The notes under the pieces are model-generated. The model was not told the DNA's origin. It made no database searches and saw only the letters and a list, made by a program, of their open reading frames with translations. 64,000 bases of DNA from NCBI GenBank assembly GCA_003020925.1, contig PXRT01000012.1:47635-111634 (forward strand). Reading direction: 5' to 3'. The translations under genes were made by a program, and so were the position numbers. Origin of the DNA: Halobacteriales archaeon QS_6_64_34. Lineage in GTDB: Archaea > Halobacteriota > Halobacteria > Halobacteriales > Haloarculaceae. The stretch's first letter is position 1; the number at the start of each line of letters is the position of its first letter. Of the stretch, positions 52,275 through 61,574 are shown one piece after another.

Positions 52275-53249
52275 TCACCCGTCGCCTTCCTCGAGCGCGG
52301 CTCCGGTATTTCGCGGGGCGACGACGTGGACCTCGCCGCCGACGCCCGCCGCCTCCAGGGCCCGGTAGCCGGCCTCCTTCGCCTTGTGCATACCGTCTGT
52401 GTCGGTCAGTCCCCACACCGTCGGGCCCCAGGAGGACTGGCCGGCGCCGGTGACGGACGGCGCGTCGGCGAGGTGTTCCACGAGACTTCCCGCAGGCGGA
52501 CGGTAGACCCCGCCCTGTTCGTCGGCGTACCACGCCCCGTTGAGGCGGCCGAGCCGGGCCGCCGCGCCGCCGAACTCGCGTCGAGTCCGCCCGGCGATGG
52601 CCGGCAACAGCCGTCGGGTGAGCAGCGCCGACACCTGGTCGGCGATGCCGGGGTCGGCGCGCTCGATGGCCGTTCGCATACTCCGGTCTTCCTCGCTCCC
52701 GCTCTGGCCGGGGTCGCTGTCCGGGATGACGAGGAGGAACCGCCAATCGGCGGGGACGTGATGGCTCGCGACCACCGGCGGCACTGTCCAGTCGCCCTCT
52801 GCGGGCGGCTCGTGGGTGAATCGCTCGGTGGGGTGGCCGCCGTCCACGACGAACCCCCCGCTCTCGAAAGTCGCGACGCCGACGCCGCTGCGCCCGCCCC
52901 GACCCAGCCGTGGTGCCACGGTCCGCGCGTCTGCGGTCCTGTCGTGGGCACGGGCAACGGCGATGAGCGTCGCCAGGGCAAGCTGGGTTCCGCTGCCCAG
53001 CCCGACGTGACGCGGGAACCGCTCGCGGACGCTCACGTTCGCGCCCGGCACGTCCAGCACGTCGAGGACGCGCCGGACGTACGGTTCGGCCGCGTCGTCG
53101 TCACAGTGGAGTTCGTCGGCCGTTTTGGCCTCGACGACCAGCTGTGGCTCGTCGAGTGCGAGGCCGACGCCGCCGTACAGGCGCTCGTGGGCCAGCGAGA
53201 GGTTCTGGAAGCCAAAGTGGAGTCGCGCCGCCGTCGTGACCGTTGGCAT
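52275..53249 (-). CDS. GHMP-fold protein, beta-ribofuranosylaminobenzene phosphate synthase-like
   Basis: This 324-residue protein has the GHMP N-terminal ATP-binding region (VGLGSGTQLALATLIAVARA, about 86-105) and the archaeal beta-RFAP-synthase layout (ARLHFGFQNLSLAHERLYGG near the start, and GAGQSSWGPTVWGL near the end). In methanogens that enzyme makes an early precursor of methanopterin. Haloarchaea carry homologues, and a pterin- or folate-like C1 carrier is plausible but unproven. The start at ATG 53249 follows the fold boundary; the long upstream extension is not conserved-looking. Confidence 0.8.
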   Translation of the reverse strand: MPTVTTAARLHFGFQNLSLAHERLYGGVGLALDEPQLVVEAKTADELHCDDDAAEPYVRRVLDVLDVPGANVSVRERFPRHVGLGSGTQLALATLIAVARAHDRTADARTVAPRLGRGGRSGVGVATFESGGFVVDGGHPTERFTHEPPAEGDWTVPPVVASHHVPADWRFLLVIPDSDPGQSGSEEDRSMRTAIERADPGIADQVSALLTRRLLPAIAGRTRREFGGAAARLGRLNGAWYADEQGGVYRPPAGSLVEHLADAPSVTGAGQSSWGPTVWGLTDTDGMHKAKEAGYRALEAAGVGGEVHVVAPRNTGAALEEGDG

Positions 53250-53351
53250 TGATGGGCTTAGGTAGCCGGCTGGAAAGAACCTTTCCTGGCTGTTAGCCTG
53301 GTAACTGAACAAAATATGGGGGTTGAAAAATGCTAGCAGATGACATACCGG

Positions 53352-53362
53352 AAATATTTTAA
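53352..53362 (+). promoter_or_regulatory. TATA-like box for the HTH gene
   Basis: AAATATTTTAA is centred about 29 bases before ATG 53386, right for a leaderless or near-leaderless transcript in an otherwise G+C-rich spacer. Confidence 0.45.
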
Positions 53363-53385
53363 CCGACCATCGATATATTTTTTGT

Positions 53386-53754
53386 ATGAACGACGGAATA
53401 AAAGGGGAAGAGTCCACAGACAGTCTGCCATCGCGGTTCGTAGACGACGAGTTCTACCGTGCACTCTCTTCGCGGAGACGGCGACGAATCCTCGCGTTTC
53501 TGCTCGACGAGCGGGAGTGTTCCCGTGACGAACTCGCAACCGTACTGGCCGAATGGGAGAGCACCGACACGGGGAGCATGTCCACGCGGGACGACTACGA
53601 CCGGATACAGTTAGACCTCCACCATGTCCAGCTCCCGATGCTCGACGAGAGTGACCTCGTGGCGTACGACCCGGAACGCGGGACTGTTACCATCGAACCA
53701 CTCGAAACCGAAACCCGCGCGTTGATTCGCCGATGTATCGAAGCCGAACCGTAG
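53386..53754 (+). CDS. DUF7344-like winged-helix protein
   Basis: This 122-residue protein contains a winged-helix pattern (FYRALSSRRRRRILAFLLDE, then LHHVQLPMLDESDLVAYD) seen in the DUF7344 group of haloarchaeal regulators. The first 20 residues are variable. It is short, cytosolic and probably DNA-binding, with no known target. ilvD starts about 70 bases downstream; there is no overlap. Confidence 0.75.
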   Translation: MNDGIKGEESTDSLPSRFVDDEFYRALSSRRRRRILAFLLDERECSRDELATVLAEWESTDTGSMSTRDDYDRIQLDLHHVQLPMLDESDLVAYDPERGTVTIEPLETETRALIRRCIEAEP

Positions 53755-53826
53755 GTGACCTCAGGGCGAACCCACCGACAGAGACCAGTCACGGCGTTTA
53801 AGACGCCCCGTGGCCTCTCTCGCTGT

Positions 53827-55554
53827 ATGAGCAAGCAGGAACGCCGCGAGGAGTCGGGCAAGGACCCGAACCTGCGGAGCAGCGAAGTCACCGAAGGGAC
53901 CGACCAGGCCCCCTCCCGAGCGATGTTCCGGGCGATGGGGTACGACGACGAGGACCTCGATTCGCCGATGATAGGCGTCGCCAACCCTGCCGCCGACATC
54001 ACACCGTGTAACGTCCATCTCGACGACGTGGCGGAGGCTGCCTACAAGGGCATAGACAACTCGGGCGGAATGCCTATCAAATTCGGGACCATCACCATCT
54101 CCGATGCCGTCTCGATGGGGACCGAGGGGATGAAGGCGTCGCTCATCTCCCGGGAGGTCATCGCCGACTCCGTCGAACTGGTCTCCTTTGGCGAGCGCAT
54201 GGACGGACTGGTCACCATCGGCGGCTGTGATAAGAACATGCCCGGGATGATGATGGCGTCCATCCGGACGGACCTCCCCAGCGTCTTCGTCTACGGCGGC
54301 TCCATCATGCCAGGCGAGCACGACGGCCGCGAAATCACCATCCAGAACGTCTTCGAGGGCGTGGGCGCCGTCGCCGACGGGGAGATGACCGAGGACGAAC
54401 TCGACCGGATGGAACGGGCCGCCTGCCCCGGCGCGGGCTCCTGTGGCGGGATGTTCACCGCGAACACGATGGCTTCCATCTCCGAGACTATCGGGCTGGC
54501 ACCGCTCGGTTCGTCCGGCGCGCCGGCCGAACACGAGGCCCGCTACGAGATTGCCGAGGAAGCCGGCGCGGTCGCGGTCGACGCCATCGAGAACGACCGC
54601 AAGCCCTCCGATGTCCTCACGCGTGAGTCCTTCGAGAACGCCATTGCCCTCCAGGTCGCCACCGGCGGCTCGACAAACGCCGTGCTCCACCTGCTGGCGA
54701 TGGCCGCCGAGGCCGACGTCGACCTCGACATCGAGACGTTCAACGAGATAAGCAAGCGGACGCCCAAGATTGCCAACCTCCAGCCGGGCGGCGAGCGCGT
54801 GATGAACGACCTCTTCGAGGTCGGCGGCATCCCGGTCGTCCTGAAGGCCCTGCTCGATGCGGACCTGTTACACGGCGACGCGATGACGGTCGCCGGCGAG
54901 ACACTCGCCGAAGGGCTCGAACACATCGACCCGCCGGCCATCGACGACCTCGACGCCGACTTCCTCTACACCGTCGACGAGCCCAAGAACGAACAGGGCG
55001 CCATCCGCATCCTCACCGGTAACCTCGCCCCCGACGGCGCGGTCATCAAGATTACCGGCGAGGACCACATACACCACGAGGGCCCGGTCCGCATCTTCGA
55101 CAACGAGGAGGACGCGATGCGCTACGTCCAGGAGGGGAACGTCGCGTCCGGTGACGTCATCGGCATCCGCAACGAGGGTCCCCAGGGCGGGCCCGGGATG
55201 CGGGAGATGCTCGGCGTCACGTCGGCCGTCGCCGGCCAAGGCCACGCAGAGGACGTCGCCCTCTTCACTGACGGCCGGTTCTCCGGGGCGACGCGGGGCT
55301 TCTCCATCGGCCACGTCGCACCCGAAGCCTTCGCCGGCGGCCCCATCGCCGCGCTGGAGGACGGCGACACCATCACTATCGACATCGACGAACTGGAACT
55401 CTCCGTCGACCTCACCGACGAGGAGATAGCCGAGCGCCTCGAGGATTACGACCCCGAGCCCCAGTACGACAGCGGCATCCTCGCGAAGTACCACCGCGAC
55501 TTCGGCTCGGCCGCCAACGGCGCGGTCACGAACCCCGGCGCGAAGTGGGACTGA
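53827..55554 (+). CDS. ilvD: Dihydroxy-acid dehydratase IlvD
   Basis: This 575-residue enzyme catalyses the third step of branched-chain amino-acid synthesis, forming 2-keto acids from dihydroxy acids with an iron-sulfur cluster. The cluster ligands are visible in [25 protein letters not shown] and the [17 protein letters not shown] loop. Magnesium and substrate residues lie in [13 protein letters not shown] and the C-terminal [21 protein letters not shown] 53827 matches the family start; the frame before it is not conserved. The full length is normal. Confidence 0.97.
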   Translation: MSKQERREESGKDPNLRSSEVTEGTDQAPSRAMFRAMGYDDEDLDSPMIGVANPAADITPCNVHLDDVAEAAYKGIDNSGGMPIKFGTITISDAVSMGTEGMKASLISREVIADSVELVSFGERMDGLVTIGGCDKNMPGMMMASIRTDLPSVFVYGGSIMPGEHDGREITIQNVFEGVGAVADGEMTEDELDRMERAACPGAGSCGGMFTANTMASISETIGLAPLGSSGAPAEHEARYEIAEEAGAVAVDAIENDRKPSDVLTRESFENAIALQVATGGSTNAVLHLLAMAAEADVDLDIETFNEISKRTPKIANLQPGGERVMNDLFEVGGIPVVLKALLDADLLHGDAMTVAGETLAEGLEHIDPPAIDDLDADFLYTVDEPKNEQGAIRILTGNLAPDGAVIKITGEDHIHHEGPVRIFDNEEDAMRYVQEGNVASGDVIGIRNEGPQGGPGMREMLGVTSAVAGQGHAEDVALFTDGRFSGATRGFSIGHVAPEAFAGGPIAALEDGDTITIDIDELELSVDLTDEEIAERLEDYDPEPQYDSGILAKYHRDFGSAANGAVTNPGAKWD

Positions 55555-55630
55555 TACGGTCGGTTGTAACGATTTGAACCGCCGCCGCCGGTCGCAAGAT
55601 AGGAGTACGCAGCGATACAAAACGGAGACA

Positions 55631-55873
55631 GTGACCGAGACGTACGTCTGTTCGCACTGCCAGTCGAGCGTCACTCGCCCGTTCGATATCCGCGCGATAA
55701 TCCGTACCTGCGACGAGTGCGGGGAGAACGGCCGGTTTCTCAACGGGTCGCTGGTCGAGTCCCTTGCCTCCCTGCCCGCCGACGACCTGCCCGACGACTG
55801 GGAGTCGATGCCGTTAGACGAGCGGTTCAAACTGGCCCTCGAGAGGGGTCTCATCCAGATGACCCGAAAGTGA
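55631..55873 (+). CDS. Small zinc-finger protein of unknown function
   Basis: Eighty residues from GTG 55631 (TTG 55574 would add 19). Two CxxC pairs, CSHCQ and CDECG, form a zinc ribbon near the N-terminus, followed by a helical region (LPADDLPDDWESMPLDERF). The shape recalls small haloarchaeal accessory proteins. It ends nine bases before the convergent gshA-like gene. Confidence 0.55.
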   Translation: MTETYVCSHCQSSVTRPFDIRAIIRTCDECGENGRFLNGSLVESLASLPADDLPDDWESMPLDERFKLALERGLIQMTRK

Positions 55874-55882
55874 GTGGCGGCG

Positions 55883-56995
55883 TCAGTCGGCTCGCACCGA
55901 CTGGGCTTCCATCACGTCCCGTTCGAGCCGTTCGGCGAATTCGAGCCGTTGCTGTCGTGCCTGCGCCTCCGTTAGTACCCCCCGGTCGTCCCCCTGGCGG
56001 GAGATGGGGTCGTAGGCTGCCACGTCGAAGCCCATGCGTTCGAGATAGCCACACAGCGATTCGTCGGCGAGTCCGTCACGGATGGCAGCGTTGACGTGTG
56101 TCAGGACGTGATTGAACTCCGGCAGGACGACCTGGCTGTCGGTGATACGACCGGTCTCGCCCTCGATGCGGACCTCGGTGTCCCGGAGGTGTTCGACCGT
56201 CCTGGCCACCGTATCGGCGAGGGAGACGACGCTGCTGGGCAGGGCGGTGTCCAGCGAGCGCCACTCGACGGTCCCGAACTCGGCGCGAAGCTGGACGGGC
56301 GTCCAGACCGCACTCTCCGGGTCGAACGACGACGCGAACGTCTGCCGGTCGTACCCCGCTGCCAGCGCCGCCCGCTCGAACTCCTCGTAGCGCCGTTCGA
56401 GCCGCCGGTTCCAGTCCTCGCGGGATTCGATGTACCGCCAGAGTCGTCCCTGGTGGGCCAGCCCGTCGTAGGCCATCCAGCGGTAGAGCTTCGACCGGGC
56501 GCCGTCGGCCAGTAGCCGGCCGCGAAACCGACGCGAGGAGTTGGCGAGTGCCAGTGCGGGGTCGAGGGCGACCAGCGTGTTCAACTGGTCGATAGCCCGG
56601 CCCGGTATCTGTTCGACGTGAATGTGCGTGCCCGCACAGTGGCGGACGTACTCGAAGTCCGAGCCGATAATCTCCTGCTGTATCCGGGTGCGTTCGCTCG
56701 GCCGGTCCGCTATCTCGTCGGCGTTCAGCGGGGTCGCAAGCGGAACGAGTCCCATATCGTGGTCGTCGGCCACGTCCAGTACCCTGTCGATGCGGTCGAA
56801 CAACTCGGCCCGAAGCTCTTGTGTCGTCTCACAGGGCGTCGTCTTTATTTCCAGGACCGGCTGGACGAACTCGCGTTCGACGCCCGGTGCGGCCGCCACG
56901 AGCGGGCCGGGTTCGACCAGCCGGCCCTCGTCGTCGACAACCCAGTATTCGACCTCGATGCTACGTCGTATCCGGGGTGAGTCGGGGTTCAACAT
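55883..56995 (-). CDS. gshA: Glutamate-cysteine ligase-like enzyme
   Basis: This 370-residue protein belongs to the GCS2 (YbdK) family of ATP-dependent carboxylate-amine ligases. Conserved regions include SIEVEYWVVDDEGRLVEPGP near the N-terminus, a metal-binding HCAGTHIHVEQI, and a C-terminal FGTVEWRSLDTALPSSVVSL. Haloarchaea use gamma-glutamylcysteine rather than glutathione as a main thiol, and this enzyme is a good candidate for making it. The start is unambiguous (ATG 56995). It converges on the small zinc-finger gene. Confidence 0.85.
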   Translation of the reverse strand: MLNPDSPRIRRSIEVEYWVVDDEGRLVEPGPLVAAAPGVEREFVQPVLEIKTTPCETTQELRAELFDRIDRVLDVADDHDMGLVPLATPLNADEIADRPSERTRIQQEIIGSDFEYVRHCAGTHIHVEQIPGRAIDQLNTLVALDPALALANSSRRFRGRLLADGARSKLYRWMAYDGLAHQGRLWRYIESREDWNRRLERRYEEFERAALAAGYDRQTFASSFDPESAVWTPVQLRAEFGTVEWRSLDTALPSSVVSLADTVARTVEHLRDTEVRIEGETGRITDSQVVLPEFNHVLTHVNAAIRDGLADESLCGYLERMGFDVAAYDPISRQGDDRGVLTEAQARQQRLEFAERLERDVMEAQSVRAD

Positions 56996-57342
56996 GGGGG
57001 AGCGGGTGCGGTCGGTCAGTTGGCTGTACTGCCGGTCCGCCAGTAGTTCCCGTCGGCGGTCAGTGACCGGCCTCGGTCGCCGACCTCACGCCATACGGTA
57101 ATACACATAGCGGACGGTTACACCGCCGAGACATAAACGTTTGTACCAAAACAACTCTAATATCCTTATATAAAATAATCGGACGGGAATTTAATCCGCG
57201 AAACGGATACTAGTCCCCGGTCCCGGCGACCAGTATTTTTGTAGCTGATTCCCTCGACACACGGCGCCTCGCCACCCGTCCCGACCGGGAACCCGCGTAG
57301 AAACCGAAACCCGTTTTCCGCTCACCCGCTTGAGCCCGCTGT
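56996..57342. other. Spacer between gshA and the riboflavin-pathway gene
   Basis: No gene is supported in these 347 bases. The stretch 57115-57200 is A+T-rich with several TATA-like runs (for example around 57163-57175), which may hold divergent promoters for the leftward ligase and the rightward reductase. The latter starts without an obvious close TATA box. Confidence 0.4.
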
Positions 57343-58017
57343 ATGCACGTCGTCGTCAACGCCGCGATGAGCGCGGACGGGAAACTCGCTTCGCGCCGGC
57401 GCGAACAGCTGGCAATCTCCGGCCGGGAGGACTTCGACCGGGTGGACCAGCTCCGGGCGGACAGCGACGCCGTCATGGTGGGGGTCGGGACCGTCCTGGC
57501 CGACGACCCGTCGCTGACAGTCAAGGACGCCGACCGGCACTCGGCGCGACTCGACCGGGGCGACCCCAGGAACCCGGCTCGGGTGGTCGCCGACTCACGG
57601 ATTCGAACGCCGCCCGACGCGGCCGTGCTGGACGACGCCGCCGAGACGTACCTGCTCACCGACGAGGCCGCGCCGACTGATTTCATCGAACAGATGGAGG
57701 AGGCCGGCGCGTTCGTACTGGCGGCCGGCGAGGACCGCGTCGACCTCACGACCGCGTTCGCGAAGTTAGAGGGGGAGGGCATCGAGCGGCTGATGGTCGA
57801 GGGCGGCGGCGAACTCATCTTCAGCCTGTTCGAGGCGGGGCTGGTCGATGAGTTGCGGGTGTACATCGGCGCGAAAATACTGGGCGGGCGGGACGCCCCG
57901 ACGCTGGCCGACGGCGACGGCTTTGTCGAGTCGTTCCCCGAACTCGACCTGGAGTCGGTCGAACAGGTCGACGACGGCGTCCTGCTGACCTGGACTGTCG
58001 AGAAGAGCGACCGTTAG
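57343..58017 (+). CDS. Archaeal riboflavin-pathway reductase (RibD C-domain family)
   Basis: This 224-residue protein is the archaeal/fungal type 2,5-diamino-6-ribosylamino-pyrimidinone 5'-phosphate reductase. Visible features are NAAMSADGKLASRRREQLAI near the N-terminus, DAVMVGVGTVLADDPSL (about 44-60), an ARVVADSRIRTPPDA loop, and LMVEGGGELIFSLFEAGLVD (about 150-169). It reduces the ribosyl side chain in riboflavin synthesis, using NADPH. The 3' end overlaps the convergent gene by four bases. Confidence 0.9.
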   Translation: MHVVVNAAMSADGKLASRRREQLAISGREDFDRVDQLRADSDAVMVGVGTVLADDPSLTVKDADRHSARLDRGDPRNPARVVADSRIRTPPDAAVLDDAAETYLLTDEAAPTDFIEQMEEAGAFVLAAGEDRVDLTTAFAKLEGEGIERLMVEGGGELIFSLFEAGLVDELRVYIGAKILGGRDAPTLADGDGFVESFPELDLESVEQVDDGVLLTWTVEKSDR

Positions 58018-58298
58018 TGGTCGTGGCCGGTCAGTTCGGCGAACGAGGCACCGAAGCGCTCTTCGAAGAGGTCGAGAGTGAGCTGTTCTAAGTCCTGCAT
58101 CCCCTGGTCGGCGTCGCCCTGGCCGTGGTGGACCGCGCCGTGGATACGCTGTGCGAGCCCGAACATGGCGATGTCGCCGACGACGGCCGGGTCCGTCTCG
58201 TCGTTCTCGCGCAGGAGGTCGAGCAGTTCGTTCGGGACGGTCAGTTCGTCGGTGTCGTCCTCGCCTTCGATGGTGAGTGTGACAGTGTCGTTTGCCAT
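58014..58298 (-). CDS. Conserved small acidic protein
   Basis: This 94-residue protein starts MANDTVTLTIEGEDDTDELT and then has a helical body with several histidines. I recognise it as one of the conserved small haloarchaeal families without known function. It overlaps the reductase gene by four bases at its 3' end. Confidence 0.6.
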   Translation of the reverse strand: MANDTVTLTIEGEDDTDELTVPNELLDLLRENDETDPAVVGDIAMFGLAQRIHGAVHHGQGDADQGMQDLEQLTLDLFEERFGASFAELTGHDH

Positions 58299-58492
58299 GC
58301 CCCCTCATTTGCCGACCGGACAGAAGGGTCTGTCGGGGTTGTGAGCAGTGGCTACAAGCGTGACGTATCGACGGGTTCGCCCAGCAGGCTGACGGAGACG
58401 ACGCGCGACCGGGGGTGTCGAGCGCCACGCCCGGGAGACGGTGCTCACTGGCGTCCGCAAAGAGGCGCTGTTCGCCCTCCGTGCCGTCGTCG

Positions 58493-59215
58493 CTAGGGGT
58501 CGAGTAGCTTCGCTTCGGCTTTTCTGAGGTGTTCCAGCAGGGTGGTCTTCGAGACGCCGAGGTCGGCCGCCAGTTCGCGCGTGTCACACTTTCGGGGCCA
58601 CTCGTAGTAGCCCGCGTCGCGTGCGTGCTCGAACACGTCTCGCTGTTTTGCGGTCAGCGTGTCGAGTCGCTGGTCCCGCGCGGTCGTGGCGGCGGCCTCG
58701 CTCGTGGTGATGGCGTCGACGGTGACCTCCGCGCCGGCCTGCTCGCGGACCCGGTCTAAGGCGTCGTCTATCTGTGCGCGGTCGTCCACGAAACAGACCT
58801 GCCACTCCTCGCGGCCGTTCTCGATGCGGACCGGGGCGTTGTGGACGAACCCGTGTTCCAGCAGCGTCGGACACACCATGTCGTCGGGGTCGTACTCCAG
58901 GAAGAACTCCCGGACGACGTTCCCGGGGGCGTTGCGCTCGCGGCCGAACCGTTCCCGGAGTTCGGAGAGTTCTCCGGCGTGTTCGGAGTCCCGAATCGCT
59001 CCCAGCAGGTCGTCTATCGCCCGCTCGTCGTCGGCGAACGCGGTGAACAGCCCCTTTACATTGCCACTGTGGTTCCCGTCAGTCTTCGGTGAGGTGTAGA
59101 TAGCGTGTGCCAGCACACCACCGGGGGTCTCTCCGGTCGCCTCGATGGCCCAGCAGTTCGGATGCCAGAGGTCGAGTGTGAGCCACGTCGTCGTGGTCCG
59201 GTCAATTGCGGCCAT
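58493..59215 (-). CDS. Bacterio-opsin activator-type HTH regulator
   Basis: This 240-residue protein ends in the HTH_10 (bat-type) domain: LTAKQRDVFEHARDAGYYEW (about 188-207), then ELAADLGVSKTTLLEHLRKA. The N-terminal part is a variable sensor-like region. ATG 59215 is preferred to the GTG at 59221. Such regulators are numerous in haloarchaea and usually act on nearby or unlinked metabolic genes; the divergent aldehyde dehydrogenase gene is one candidate target. Confidence 0.88.
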   Translation of the reverse strand: MAAIDRTTTTWLTLDLWHPNCWAIEATGETPGGVLAHAIYTSPKTDGNHSGNVKGLFTAFADDERAIDDLLGAIRDSEHAGELSELRERFGRERNAPGNVVREFFLEYDPDDMVCPTLLEHGFVHNAPVRIENGREEWQVCFVDDRAQIDDALDRVREQAGAEVTVDAITTSEAAATTARDQRLDTLTAKQRDVFEHARDAGYYEWPRKCDTRELAADLGVSKTTLLEHLRKAEAKLLDP

Positions 59216-59319
59216 AGGCACAATACACGTTGTATGTAATACCCATGTGTCGAATTACCAAATGTCTACCGCCCATGGTCGGACGGGGATTTTGGGCCGG
59301 TGCGTTCGTATGACAACCA

Positions 59320-60837
59320 ATGGCACAGACGTACCAGCATTACATCGACGGCGAGTGGGTCACCGGCCACGGCACCGAGACGTTCGAGAGCGAGAACCCG
59401 GCGACGGGCGAATCACTGGGCGAGTTCCAGCAGGGCACACCGGCGGACGTCAACGACGCCGTCGGAGTCGCGGACGAAGCCTACGAGGAGTGGCGAAAAC
59501 GCTCCCGTATCGACCGCGCGGAGTATCTCTGGGATGTCTATCACGAACTCCGAGACCGCACCGAGGAGCTCGGCGAAATCGTCACGAAGGAGTGTGGCAA
59601 AGAGATAAGCGAGGGGCGGGCCGACGTGGTCGAGGCCGCCCATATGGTCGAGTGGGCCGCCGGCGACGCCCGCCACCCAAGCGGTGAGACCGTCCCCTCC
59701 GAAATCGCCGCCAAGGACGCCTATATGCGTCGCAAGCCACGGGGTGTCACCGGCTGTATCACGCCCTGGAACTTCCCCATCGCCATCCCCTACTGGCACA
59801 TGGCGGTCGCGCTCGTGGAGGGCAACACCGTCGTCTGGAAGCCCGCCGAACAAACGCCCTGGTGTGCCCAGATAGTCGCGGAGATGTTCGACGACGCGGG
59901 CGTTCCGCCGGGCGTGTTCAACATGGTCCAGGGCTTCGGTGACACGGGGGCCGCCATCGTCGACGACGACCGCGTTCCCACCGTGCTATTTACCGGGTCG
60001 GCCGAGGTCGGCCACCGGATTGCCGACGCGGTCGGCGCGGAGTCGGGCAAACGGGCTGCCTGCGAGATGGGCGGGAAAAACGCCGTCGTCATCACCGAGG
60101 AGGCCGACCTCGACATCGCCGTCCACTCGGCCGTGATGTCCTCGTTCAAGACTACCGGCCAGCGCTGTGTCTCCTCTGAGCGACTCATCGTCCACACGGA
60201 CGTCTACGACGAGTTCAAAGAACGGTTCGTCGATGCGGCCAGCAAGGTCGCTGTGGGTGACCCCTTACAGGAGGACACGTTCATGGGGCCGCTCATCGAG
60301 GCCGAGCACAAGGCGAAGGTGACCGAGTACCGCGACCTCGCCCGCGAGGAGGGCGTCGACGTGCTGGTCGACCGTACGGAACTCGACGCCGACGAGATTC
60401 CCGACGGGCACGAGGACGGTCACTGGGTCGGGCCGTTCGTCTACGAGGCCGACCCCGACGCCGACCTGCGCTGTACGCAGGAGGAAGTGTTTGGCCCCCA
60501 CGTCGCCCTGCTCGAGTACGACGGCGACATCGAGCGGGCCGTCGAAATCCAGAACGACACCGACTACGGGCTCGCGGGGGCCATCGTCTCCGAGGACTAC
60601 CGCCAGATAAACTACTACCGCGACCACGCCGAACTCGGGCTGGCCTACGGCAACCTTCCCTGTATCGGCGCCGAGGTCCAACTCCCCTTCGGCGGCGTCA
60701 AGAAGTCGGGCAACGGCTACCCCTCTGCCCGCGAGATAATCGAGGCCGTCACCGACCGGACCGCCTGGACGCTGAACAACTCCAAGGAGATTCAGATGGC
60801 CCAGGGGCTGTCGGCGGACATCATCACTGATGGTTAG
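59320..60837 (+). CDS. NAD(P)-dependent aldehyde dehydrogenase
   Basis: This 505-residue enzyme is a full-length ALDH. Catalytic residues are Cys283 (TTGQRCVSSER) and Glu249 (CEMGGKNAVV). The cofactor region includes WNFPIAIPYWHMAVALVEGN and LFTGSAEVG. The substrate range cannot be told. It stands between the bat-type regulator and a transposon remnant, and the 3' end is only a few bases from the remnant's first hairpin, which may act as a terminator for it. Confidence 0.93.
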   Translation: MAQTYQHYIDGEWVTGHGTETFESENPATGESLGEFQQGTPADVNDAVGVADEAYEEWRKRSRIDRAEYLWDVYHELRDRTEELGEIVTKECGKEISEGRADVVEAAHMVEWAAGDARHPSGETVPSEIAAKDAYMRRKPRGVTGCITPWNFPIAIPYWHMAVALVEGNTVVWKPAEQTPWCAQIVAEMFDDAGVPPGVFNMVQGFGDTGAAIVDDDRVPTVLFTGSAEVGHRIADAVGAESGKRAACEMGGKNAVVITEEADLDIAVHSAVMSSFKTTGQRCVSSERLIVHTDVYDEFKERFVDAASKVAVGDPLQEDTFMGPLIEAEHKAKVTEYRDLAREEGVDVLVDRTELDADEIPDGHEDGHWVGPFVYEADPDADLRCTQEEVFGPHVALLEYDGDIERAVEIQNDTDYGLAGAIVSEDYRQINYYRDHAELGLAYGNLPCIGAEVQLPFGGVKKSGNGYPSAREIIEAVTDRTAWTLNNSKEIQMAQGLSADIITDG

Positions 60838-60847
60838 CAAGCGGAAG

Positions 60848-60867
60848 CCCCGTCCTTTAGGGCGGGG
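60848..60867 (+). other. Left hairpin of the TnpB-type remnant
   Basis: CCCCGTCC pairs with GGGCGGGG across a loop of about four bases (one G-T pair). It lies just downstream of the aldehyde dehydrogenase stop and may double as its terminator. Confidence 0.5.
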
Positions 60868-61407
60868 TCTAAGCGATAGGCACGGCCGGCCAACCGCAAG
60901 GCTTAGACCGCCTGGCGTCGTATATGGCGGTACGCCAAGCGCGAAAATCAAACCGGGAGAGCCGGGGCCACTCCCCGCCGATATGGACACGCGGCGGTCA
61001 TATCCTGTGGAGGTCAAAACCACGGGACTGAACCGCCCACCGTCCTCACAGAACCCCTACCCGTCCCTGGAGTCGGTCGGCAACGACCACGTACACGAGG
61101 GGGTGACGGCACACCAAAACCTGCCCCGTTCGCGGTTGTCTACCCGACCGCGACCGGTCGGGTCCGGTCGATGGCACGGCCCGTGTCGCCCGCGTCAAAA
61201 GGACGGGGGCGAACACACCCGTTCGGACGGTCGCCCCTGTTGCGGTCGGGCGACCGGGCGAGTGTGGAGCCACAAGCGGGGGAGTCCGCAACGGACTGGC
61301 GTCGTCACGCGCTCACCGCCCCGACGTGGTGCTCACGAACCCGGTACTCCTACGCGGGAGGAAGTTACCGGCGGGGTTGCGTCGGGCGGCCCGACGCCCC
61401 ACGCTGG

Positions 61408-61440
61408 AATCCTCGCGCTTCAGCGCGGGGAGGATGTCAA
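61408..61440 (+). other. Right-end hairpin of the TnpB-type remnant
   Basis: CCTCGCGC pairs with GCGCGGGG across TTCA, flanked by GAATC and GGATGTCA. This sequence pattern marks the 3' end of many haloarchaeal tnpB genes and contains the start of their guide RNA. A 17-base palindrome (61381-61397) precedes it. Confidence 0.6.
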
Positions 61441-61574
61441 CTCCGGCGAACGTCGACTCCGGGGTAGACCTCGGACGGTAAATTGCCACAACGGTCCGTA
61501 TCAGGCGGCCGTTTGCAGGACGCTCCAAAGCGGGTCCACGTGGACTTTTCATTTGCGACCCCAGAAGTAGTGGT

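Larger units (their letters stand above)
60838..61574. mobile_element. Remnant of an IS1341/IS605-type (TnpB) element
   Basis: This 737-base stretch has no intact gene. A rightward frame of over 240 codons runs through it, but it looks like decay. One short part (CPVRGCLPDRDR, about 61121-61156) recalls a degraded TnpB zinc-knuckle. The right-end hairpin at 61408-61440 carries the motif familiar from haloarchaeal TnpB elements. A similar hairpin lies at 60848-60867, at the other end. No transposase or direct repeats were identified. The region may still encode a guide-like RNA. Confidence 0.55.

Noticed and set aside
60265..61023. 252-codon leftward frame across the end of the aldehyde dehydrogenase gene and the remnant
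   Set aside because: It is antisense to a well-supported enzyme and its composition is typical of shadow frames.
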